Shown piece after piece: positions 4,972-11,422 of a stretch of 11,422 nt of DNA (the stretch's first letter is position 1; the number at the start of each line of letters is the position of its first letter). The translations under genes and the position numbers were made by a program. Below the pieces are notes generated by a model. The model saw only the letters and a program-made list of their open reading frames with translations. It was not told the origin of the DNA and did not search any database. Source of the DNA: Chloroflexota bacterium (GTDB taxonomy: Bacteria; Chloroflexota; Dehalococcoidia; SM23-28-2; RBG-16-64-32); assembly GCA_022564695.1 (NCBI GenBank), contig JADFKX010000052.1:1-11422 (forward strand), in the 5' to 3' direction.

Positions 4972-5066
4972 TACAGCGGGAGCTCGTGGCCACGGGCTGA
5001 GAGGGCGACAGGATACGTCGCCGACCGCAGGAACCTGACCTGGGTAATGCCAGCGCAGGGATAACG
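4972..5066 (+). promoter_or_regulatory. TPP (THI-box) riboswitch aptamer
   Basis: The conserved blocks of the thiamine-pyrophosphate aptamer are in order: GCGGGAGC at about 4977, GGGCTGAGAG (4994-5003), a variable P3 arm with stem GGCGAC/GTCGCC, GAACCTGACCTGGGTAATGC (5031-5050) and CAGCGCAGGGATAACGCC to about 5068. CUGAGA and the P4/P5 segment bind the pyrimidine and pyrophosphate ends of TPP in known structures. It is followed within a few bases by an intrinsic terminator, so TPP is expected to end transcription before thiC. Confidence 0.95.
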
Positions 5067-5077
5067 CCCGAATGGCG

Positions 5078-5108
5078 AACGCCGCTGGCAAAGCTCAGCG
5101 GCGTTTTC
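5078..5108 (+). terminator. Riboswitch expression platform: intrinsic terminator
   Basis: A perfect 10-bp stem, AACGCCGCTG (5078-5087) with CAGCGGCGTT (5096-5105), and an 8-nt loop, leading into TTTTCGTTT. The competing antiterminator probably involves the aptamer 3' strand and the GAACGCC left arm; I did not fold it. Confidence 0.85.
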
Positions 5109-5112
5109 GTTT

Positions 5113-5130
5113 CTGCCTGCCGGTAGGCAG
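5113..5130. repeat. Palindromic repeat copy in the thiC leader
   Basis: CTGCCTGCCGGTAGGCAG is the exact reverse complement of 3487-3504. It lies just after the riboswitch terminator and shortly before the thiC Shine-Dalgarno, so it adds a second hairpin to the leader only when transcription reads through. Confidence 0.7.
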
Positions 5131-5150
5131 GGCTAGAAGGGAGCACAGGC

Positions 5151-6508
<1,358 letters not shown>

Positions 6509-6512
<4 letters not shown>

Positions 6513-7297
6513 CAGATGCCAGCCGCTCAATGACACCGGCTGAGTTCAAGGAGCGACTCGGCCAACTTCAACAGGTGATCATGCGCGGGTTGGCGTATTA
6601 CGCCGTTTGGAGCAAACTGCGCCTCCACGACGAGGCCGACGTATCGTGGTCTATCGAGCATCAGAACCAATTGCTTGGGCGGTTTCGCGGGTTCTTCACG
6701 CCGATCAGTCTAGCCCTTATGGACATGGCGCTTATGGAATTCGCCAAGGTCTTCGACGGACGCAGGGGAACCGCCAGCCTTACGAACCTTTTGTCGGCCG
6801 CACGGCAAGACGCAAGCCTGGTACCCGGTCGAGAGTCAAATGAAGTCGATGATATCTCCAAGCAACTGCGACGGCAAAAGAACCTACTGGACAGGCTGAG
6901 GCGTAGGAGGAATAAGTGGCTAGCACACGTGGACGCAAATCCCGGCCCAGTTGACCCTATAATGAGCCAGGAGATTCAGAGTCTCGCTGAGGACATCAAG
7001 ACCGCGTTCAACAGGCTATCCGCGGCGCATGATCGTAGCATTATTGGTTGGGATTTCCCTCTACGGACGTCCGAAGGACACACCTCTGATGTACTGGGCA
7101 TACTTCTAGAGGAAATCGGGCGCAAGCAGAAGGAGCATCAAGAAGCGATGGTGCGCATTGTCCTTGAAGACATCCGACGCCAAGAGAAGCTGATTGACCG
7201 CTCGTTGACTCGGGAAGAAGTGCAGTCCGTTAAGCAGTCATACGGATTGACTGAGGATGAAGTGCATGGCGTCGAGCAACAATACGCTTCGAGCTAG
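6509..7297 (+). CDS. Probable HEPN (AbiU2-like) protein inside the thiamine operon
   Basis: A 262-residue helical protein without membrane spans. Residues 13-85 and 112-175 look like long helices. RRRRNKWLAHVD (131-142) carries an R-N-x4-H pattern (Arg134, Asn135, His140), the signature of HEPN ribonucleases, and the surroundings (RNKxxAHxD) resemble the AbiU2 subgroup. A basic/acidic coiled-coil-like tail follows from about 200. HEPN proteins often cut RNA in abortive-infection or toxin-antitoxin systems; activity here is inferred from the motif only. The likely start is GTG 6509, overlapping the thiC stop by GTGA, with only a weak A-rich Shine-Dalgarno; ATG 6530 is an alternative. Its GC is visibly lower than that of thiC and thiG and it has no known link to thiamine, so it looks like a later insertion. 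It ends 13 nt before thiG and sits under the riboswitch. Confidence 0.65.
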
Positions 7298-7310
7298 GGA
7301 GGATTTCATC

Positions 7311-8117
7311 GTGGCGGAGAACGACTACTTGGAGATCGCCGGCAAGACGTTCCGCTCTCGCCTTATCGCCGGCACCGGCAAGCACCGCAGCATGGAAGAG
7401 ATGCGAGACGCCATAGACGCCTCCGGCGCGGAGATCGTAACCGTGGCGATCCGGCGCCTGCCACTCGACCCAGACGGGCGAGTCAAGCCGGACGAGCCCA
7501 ATCTGATGGACTACCTGGACTGGCAGCGCTACACTATCCTCCCCAACACCGCCGGCTGCCGCACGGTGGACGAGGCGCTGTTCACGGCACGACTGGCCCG
7601 CGAGGTCACGGGCTCCGACTGGCTGAAGCTGGAGGTGATCCCGGACCCCAGCTACCTCCTGCCCGACGCCGTGGGGACGCTGGAGGCGGCCCGCACCCTC
7701 ATCGACGAGGGGTACACCGTCCTCCCCTACATCCACGCCGACCCAGTCCTGGCTAAGCGGCTGGAGGAGATCGGCTGCGCCACCGTGATGCCCCTCGGCT
7801 CCCCCATCGGCTCCGGGCGCGGCATCTTCACCCTGGAGGAGATACAGATCATCGTCGAGACCGCCGGTGTGCCCGTCGTCGTCGACGCCGGGCTTGGCGC
7901 CCCGTCCGACGCTTCCCTGGCTATGGAGGTTGGCGCCGACGCGGTTCTGGTGAACACCGCGATCGCCCAGGCCAGCGACCCCGTAGCCATGGCAGAGGCG
8001 TTCCGCAAAGGTGTGGAGGCCGGTCGCCAGGCATACCTGGCTGGCCGCATCCCCCGCAAAGATATTGCCCAGGCCTCCAGCCCAGTCGAGGGCGTGGCTC
8101 GTCCCACCGCGTCCTAG
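7311..8117 (+). CDS. thiG: Thiazole synthase
   Basis: ThiG builds the thiazole phosphate from 1-deoxy-D-xylulose 5-phosphate, dehydroglycine and ThiS thiocarboxylate. It is a 268-residue TIM barrel: IAGKTFRSRLIAGTGKH (9-25), AIRRLPLDP (46-54), LPNTAGCRTVDEA (77-89), the Schiff-base Lys106 in WLKLEVIPD (104-112), MPLGSPIGSGRGI and VVVDAGLGAPSDASLAMEVG, ending with the phosphate-binding AVLVNTAIA. The GTG start at 7311 is chosen because GGGAGGA (7297-7303) lies 7 nt ahead and conserved sequence begins just after it; the frame opens further upstream only inside the HEPN gene. thiE follows with no intergenic base. Confidence 0.97.
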   Translation: MAENDYLEIAGKTFRSRLIAGTGKHRSMEEMRDAIDASGAEIVTVAIRRLPLDPDGRVKPDEPNLMDYLDWQRYTILPNTAGCRTVDEALFTARLAREVTGSDWLKLEVIPDPSYLLPDAVGTLEAARTLIDEGYTVLPYIHADPVLAKRLEEIGCATVMPLGSPIGSGRGIFTLEEIQIIVETAGVPVVVDAGLGAPSDASLAMEVGADAVLVNTAIAQASDPVAMAEAFRKGVEAGRQAYLAGRIPRKDIAQASSPVEGVARPTAS

Positions 8118-8780
8118 ATGGCACTGTCCCGTCCCTGCCTAATGTTGGTCAGCGACCGCTCTCTGTGTGACGGCGTCGACGGCCTAGTGGCTGCTGTTGA
8201 GGCCGCCGTGGCAGGCGGGGTTGACGCCGTACAGCTCCGCGAGAAGGATATGCCGTCCGAAGAGCTCCTACCGCTGGCCCGACGCCTTCGCCAGGTGACG
8301 GAGGGGCGGGCCGTGCCTAGCGGCAGGCAGGCGCTGTTGCTGGTCAACGGCCCGCTGGCGGTGGCCCTGGCCGCGGAGGCCGATGGCTTCCACCTGCCGG
8401 AGGTAGCGCCGCCCGTTGAGCGGCCTCGGCACGGCTTCCTAATCGGACGGTCGGTCCATTCTCTGGCGGCTGCCCGCCGCGCCGAAGCGGAGGGCGTCGA
8501 CTATCTCATCGCCGGGCCCGTCTACGAGACCCGTTCCCACCCGGGCCGGGAGGCCGCCGGCCTCGCGCTGATCGAGGAGGTCACTCGAAGCGTGCGCACG
8601 CCAACCCTCGCTATCGGCGGTGTCACGGCGGAGCGGGTGGATGAGGTGGTGCGGGCGGGGGCGTCCGGGATCGCGGTCATCTCCGCCATCCTCGCCCAGC
8701 GGGACAGGCAGGCCGCCGCCGAACGGTTGCGCCGGGCTCTGGACGCCGCCTGGGTCGGCGTGGGAGCGGCGCGGTCATGA
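8118..8780 (+). CDS. thiE: Thiamine-phosphate synthase
   Basis: ThiE condenses HMP-PP with thiazole phosphate to thiamine phosphate. The 220-residue (beta/alpha)8 enzyme shows VQLREKD (38-44), LLLVNGPLAVALAAEADGFHLPE (73-95), IGRSVHS (109-115), DYLIAGPVYETRSHPG (128-143), AIGGV (165-169) and GASGIAVISAI (181-191). Two features differ from the common pattern: LLLVNGPLAV has Gly-Pro where Asp-Arg is usual, and about seven residues (VPSGRQA, 66-72) are inserted between the helix and that strand. The insert matches the palindromic repeat family at DNA level (8313-8332). ATG 8118 directly abuts the thiG stop and has no strong Shine-Dalgarno, suggesting re-initiation. The stop overlaps the HIT gene start (ATGA). 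Confidence 0.95.
   Translation: MALSRPCLMLVSDRSLCDGVDGLVAAVEAAVAGGVDAVQLREKDMPSEELLPLARRLRQVTEGRAVPSGRQALLLVNGPLAVALAAEADGFHLPEVAPPVERPRHGFLIGRSVHSLAAARRAEAEGVDYLIAGPVYETRSHPGREAAGLALIEEVTRSVRTPTLAIGGVTAERVDEVVRAGASGIAVISAILAQRDRQAAAERLRRALDAAWVGVGAARS
8313..8332. repeat. Palindromic repeat copy inserted in the thiE coding sequence
   Basis: GTGCCTAGCGGCAGGCAGGC matches CTGCCTACCGGCAGGCAGGC at 3487-3506 in 18 of 20 bases. It accounts for the extra residues 66-72 of ThiE and keeps the frame. Confidence 0.65.
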
Positions 8781-9211
8781 CTCAGCCCTGCGTATTCTGC
8801 GCCATCGTGAAGGGGGAGGCCCCCGCCAGCGTCGTGTACCGGGACGATATGGTGCTCGCTTTTATGGACATCAGGCCCGCGAACCCGGGCCACGTCCTGG
8901 TGGTCCCCCTCGAACACGCCGACGGCGTCCTCGATATCAGCGACGAAGCGGTCCTGGCTCGCATGTTCTCGGTGGGGAGACAGGTCGCGGCGGCCTTAAC
9001 GGACTCTGGAGTGCGGCTGGAGGGCTTCAACCTGTTCCTAGCGAACGGAACGGTAGCGGGTCAAACGGTGTTCCATGTTCACCTGCACGTGCTCCCGCGC
9101 TTTAGCGGTGACGGTCTTGGATTCACTCGTAACGCGAATGCGCGGATGCCGCCGCAGTCTGACCTGGACGAGACCGCTGAGCGGATCAGGCACGCCGGAG
9201 GCTGGGAATGA
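8777..9211 (+). CDS. HIT-family nucleotide hydrolase/transferase
   Basis: A 144-residue HIT protein with a CxxC-type zinc site: Cys5 and Cys8 in CVFC, His47 in PLEHAD, and the catalytic HVHLHVLPR with His100/102/104, where His102 would be the nucleophile. NPGHVLVVP (36-44) and FNLFLANGTVAGQTVFH (84-100) are also typical. HIT enzymes hydrolyse nucleoside monophosphates bonded to various groups; the substrate here is not known. The gene overlaps thiE upstream and thiS downstream, both by ATGA, so it is tightly built into the thiamine operon. A task on an adenylated intermediate (for example AMP-ThiS, or adenylated thiamine compounds) is possible but is only an inference from position. Confidence 0.92.
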   Translation: MTQPCVFCAIVKGEAPASVVYRDDMVLAFMDIRPANPGHVLVVPLEHADGVLDISDEAVLARMFSVGRQVAAALTDSGVRLEGFNLFLANGTVAGQTVFHVHLHVLPRFSGDGLGFTRNANARMPPQSDLDETAERIRHAGGWE

Positions 9212-9954
9212 TCAGCGTGACCGTCAACGGCAAGCCGCGCCAGCTTGAGGGGCCGCTCAACGTCACGGCGTTCCTGGAGACGCTCGACATAAACGCACGC
9301 CAGGTAGCGGTCGCCATCGGCGGTGAGGTGGTGCCGCGCCGCGAGTGGCCGCGCGTAACGATCGACGAAGGCGACACGGTGGAGGTCGTGCGAGCAGTGG
9401 GCGGTGGCGCTGACACAATCACCAAGAAGGAGCCGTTAGCCATGGATGCCTTAATCCTCCTGCTCGTCTTCGTTGCCGGACTGGCCGCCGCCACGCAGAT
9501 CCTGGTGAACGGCGCCATGGGCGAGGAGCGGGGCGTGCCGGAGGCGCTGATGGTATCCGTAACCGTCACCTATGGCTCGGTTGCTGTCTTCATGCTCGGC
9601 CGCTTTGCACTCGTTGGTGAGCTGAACCTGAATACGCCGGGCAAGCCGCTGCTCTACCTGCTGCCGCTGGCCATCATCGCTGTGCTGGCGTTCCTGGGCA
9701 TCATGCGCGGTCTGGAGTGGTACTACTTTCTGGGCGGGCTGGCCGGGGCGCTTATAGTGTGGACGGTGGCGTTCGCCGGGCCCCGCCTCGGCATCGCCAC
9801 CACCAGCGCCGCCCTCATCGCCGGCCAGATGATCGGCGCTATCCTGTTCGATCACCTGGCGCTTATAGGCCAGGCCAAGGATCCTATCGACGCGGTCAAG
9901 ATCACCGGCGCCGCCCTCATCGTCGGCGGCGTCTTCCTCGTGCGAGGGTTGTAG
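9208..9954 (+). CDS. thiS: ThiS sulfur carrier fused in frame to a YdcZ/DUF606-like membrane domain
   Basis: Residues 1-67 are a complete ThiS: MISVTVNGKPRQLEGPLNVT, VAVAIGGEVVPRREW, and the tail VEVVRAVGGG (58-67). ThiS must end in a free Gly-Gly, which is adenylated and thiocarboxylated to carry sulfur to ThiG. Here no stop follows Gly67; a polar linker, ADTITKKEPLA (68-78), leads into a hydrophobic domain from Met79 to 248. Spans are near 81-101, 112-132, 147-166, 171-190, 194-214 and 229-247. The blocks YYFLGGLAGALIVWTVAFAG, PRLGIATTSAALIAGQMIG and DHLALIG fit the YdcZ/DUF606 branch of the drug/metabolite transporter superfamily, though with an apparent extra span. An internal Shine-Dalgarno and ATG (9442) could give a separate transporter. 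If ThiS works, it needs cleavage after Gly67 or a non-fused copy elsewhere. It overlaps the HIT gene by ATGA and touches thiO by one base. Confidence 0.88.
   Translation: MISVTVNGKPRQLEGPLNVTAFLETLDINARQVAVAIGGEVVPRREWPRVTIDEGDTVEVVRAVGGGADTITKKEPLAMDALILLLVFVAGLAAATQILVNGAMGEERGVPEALMVSVTVTYGSVAVFMLGRFALVGELNLNTPGKPLLYLLPLAIIAVLAFLGIMRGLEWYYFLGGLAGALIVWTVAFAGPRLGIATTSAALIAGQMIGAILFDHLALIGQAKDPIDAVKITGAALIVGGVFLVRGL
9427..9444 (+). promoter_or_regulatory. Internal Shine-Dalgarno and start for the YdcZ-like domain
   Basis: AAGGAG (9427-9432) lies 9 nt before ATG 9442, the codon for Met79 of the fusion and the natural first residue of the membrane domain. This suggests the two parts were once separate genes and that the 170-residue transporter may still be made alone. 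Confidence 0.6.
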
Positions 9955-11063
9955 TGTCGGACGTCGCCATCGTTGGCGGCGGCGTCATCGGCTGTGCCGC
10001 CGCCTACTACCTGACGAAAGCGGGCGCCAGCGTCACGTTGCTGGAGCGGGGCGGGCTGGCGGGGGAGGCCACCGGCGCCGCCGCCGGCATCCTCGCCCCT
10101 CTGGCCGAGTCTCACGGCCCGGGCCCCTTCCTCGACCTCGCCCTCGCCGGCCTGCGAACCTTCCCTGCGCTGACCGAAACGCTCCGCGGCGAGACGGGAC
10201 TCGACTCGGAGTACCTGTCGACGCCCATCCTTCGCGTCGCCTTCAATGAGGACGAGGAGCGAGAGATGGGCGAGCGGCTCGTCTGGCAGAGGCGCACCGG
10301 TCTCGCCCTGGAACGGCTCTCCGCGGAGGAGGCGCGAGCCCTGGAGCCACGCCTCTCCTCGCGATTAGTTGGGGCCGTCCTCTCCAGCAACGAGCGACAG
10401 GTGAACCCCGGCCGGCTCACCCAGGCGCTGGCCGAGGCGGCCCGCCGTGGCGGCGCGACCCTGCTGCCGGCGACGGCCGTCACCGGCTTCAGACGCCGCG
10501 CCGGACGTGTGACCGGCGTGTCCACCTCAGGCGGAGAAGGCGTTGTTCAGGCGGACTCCTTCCTGCTGGCGGCGGGCCCCTGGACGCCCTCCCTCTCCCG
10601 CCGCCTGGGCGTCGACCTGCCCATCGTGCCTATGCGCGGCCAGATGCTGGCGTACTCCCTGGGCTCGGCGAACCTGAGGCACATCGTCTGGAGCGAGGGC
10701 GGGTACATGGCGCCGAAGGCGGGCGGCCACCTGTTCGCCGGGGCTACCGTGGAGGATGTGGGCTTCCGCCCGCGCACGACACGTGCGGGCCTAGCGCGGC
10801 TGCGAGCTGCGGCCAGCGCTCTTATCCCCTCCCTGCGCTACGCGGAGGTCGTCTCCGCCTGGGCCGCTCTCCGCCCCGGCACGTCCGACGGCCGTCCGAT
10901 TATCGGCCCGCTCCCCGGCTGGCCCAACGTCTACGTGGCGGGCGGCCACTTCCGCAACGGCATCCTCCTGGGCCCCATCACCGGAAAGCTCATCGCCCAG
11001 CTCGTCACGGAGGGGAAGACGGAGACGTCGCTGGCGCCGTTCAGCATCGAGAGGTTTGGCTAG
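9954..11063 (+). CDS. thiO: Glycine oxidase, FAD-dependent
   Basis: ThiO oxidises glycine to dehydroglycine (iminoacetate), which ThiG uses to make the thiazole; this replaces the ThiH route. The 369 residues begin with the FAD-binding Rossmann motif VAIVGGGVIGCAAAYYL (4-20) and LLER at about 32. EATGAAAGILAP follows, then the central substrate domain. MRGQMLAY lies near residue 226. RPGTSDGRPIIGPLPG (around 307-322) and GGHFRNGILLGPITG (around 329-343) are the C-terminal FAD/substrate motifs of the DAO family. The start is GTG 9954, which shares a base with the preceding stop (TAGTG) and follows GAGGG by about 6 nt; the frame is open upstream but only out of phase with the transporter. Last thiamine gene of the run. 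Confidence 0.94.
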   Translation: MSDVAIVGGGVIGCAAAYYLTKAGASVTLLERGGLAGEATGAAAGILAPLAESHGPGPFLDLALAGLRTFPALTETLRGETGLDSEYLSTPILRVAFNEDEEREMGERLVWQRRTGLALERLSAEEARALEPRLSSRLVGAVLSSNERQVNPGRLTQALAEAARRGGATLLPATAVTGFRRRAGRVTGVSTSGGEGVVQADSFLLAAGPWTPSLSRRLGVDLPIVPMRGQMLAYSLGSANLRHIVWSEGGYMAPKAGGHLFAGATVEDVGFRPRTTRAGLARLRAAASALIPSLRYAEVVSAWAALRPGTSDGRPIIGPLPGWPNVYVAGGHFRNGILLGPITGKLIAQLVTEGKTETSLAPFSIERFG

Positions 11064-11108
11064 CCGAACCGAGGGCCGGCGGCTCCGCGTTGTAATACCA
11101 GAGGTTTT

Positions 11109-11422
11109 ATGCGGGTCTATCTCTTCGCGGCAGCGGTTCTCTTGCTTTTGACCCTGTCCTGCGGGGGAGGCCAGAAGGCGCCGCCGCCGGTCTCCACGGA
11201 TAACCTCATTATCGCCCTTGACGATGAGCACGAAGGCGCCGCCAGCGCTCTGCTCACGCTTATCGACCTGTCCACCGGAGAGACCGTGGGCGAACTGACC
11301 AGCGGCTACCAGACCTGGGCCCTGTTTCGCCCCTTGGCGGGCGAGCTGTTGGTATCCGACCTGGAGGGCGAGGACTTCCAGGCACGTCTCAACGTCTACG
11401 ACATCGCGGACCTTGGCTCGCC
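11109..11422 (+). CDS. Partial secreted lipoprotein, possible beta-propeller, runs off the window
   Basis: ATG 11109 follows AGAGG by a few bases and opens a frame that continues to the window edge (104 complete codons). MRVYLFAAAVLLLLTLSCGG is a lipoprotein-type signal peptide with the modified cysteine probably at residue 18, followed by a short Gly/Pro-rich linker. The rest, for example LIIALDDEHEGAASALLTLI and DLSTGETVGEL, then LLVSDLEGEDF, has the strand-turn rhythm of beta-propeller repeats; this is a weak structural impression. It lies 45 bases after thiO with no clear terminator, so it could be read from the thiamine operon. Confidence 0.7.
   Translation, partial: MRVYLFAAAVLLLLTLSCGGGQKAPPPVSTDNLIIALDDEHEGAASALLTLIDLSTGETVGELTSGYQTWALFRPLAGELLVSDLEGEDFQARLNVYDIADLGS

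Noticed and set aside
7257..7310. Longer start for thiG at an upstream ATG
   Set aside because: It overlaps the end of the HEPN gene; GTG 7311 has a well-placed GGGAGGA and the conserved sequence begins just after it.
9717..9953. Upstream extension of thiO
   Set aside because: The sequence is an out-of-phase reading of the YdcZ-like domain; the FAD-binding motif starts right after GTG 9954.

Overview
This is a GC-rich bacterial window with densely packed, overlapping genes. The gene content and the interspersed GC-rich palindromic repeats would fit Chloroflexota, possibly a Dehalococcoidia-like lineage. That placement is an inference from general resemblance only; there is no rRNA or other marker gene here.

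Left arm, minus strand, reading from about 3540 down to 1. A YjbQ-family protein overlaps a sirtuin (SIR2) by ATGA. The sirtuin overlaps by GTGA a short reading frame that starts like a RibD/TadA-type deaminase and then breaks off. Past the break are two small genes of visibly lower GC: a bacterial PH-domain protein, and a membrane-anchored Pro/Thr-rich protein with a C-terminal Excalibur motif. A CaiB/BaiF (class III) CoA-transferase then runs off the window edge.

Centre. thiD (HMP/HMP-P kinase) is divergent from yjbQ, with a near-leaderless promoter. The 720 bases between thiD and thiC are not empty. They hold two tandem copies of a minus-strand transcription unit, at about 4440-4601 and 4622-4893. 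Each copy has a shared 56-bp promoter module (50 of 56 identical) with three 11-nt direct-repeat units upstream of a TTGACC -35, a weak -10, and a related hairpin terminator. The right-hand copy encodes a 31-residue single-span membrane peptide with a strong Shine-Dalgarno. The left-hand copy has no convincing gene and may make a small RNA or be decayed. After these come a plus-strand promoter, a TPP riboswitch and an intrinsic terminator.

Right arm, plus strand: a thiamine operon, thiC - HEPN/AbiU2-like gene - thiG - thiE - HIT hydrolase - thiS::YdcZ-like - thiO. Adjacent genes overlap or nearly touch. thiC and thiD make the pyrimidine (HMP-PP). thiS, thiG and thiO make the thiazole by the glycine-oxidase route. 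thiE joins the two halves. thiF and thiL are not in the window. A partial lipoprotein gene begins after thiO.

Most unusual points: (1) ThiS is fused in frame, with no stop after its Gly-Gly tail, to a YdcZ/DUF606-like membrane domain. (2) A probable HEPN ribonuclease lies inside the riboswitch-controlled operon. (3) The duplicated Pho-box-like promoter units. (4) A palindromic repeat family that has inserted in frame into the thiE coding sequence and lies in the 5' regions of yjbQ and thiC. (5) The truncated deaminase at the edge of a low-GC insert.
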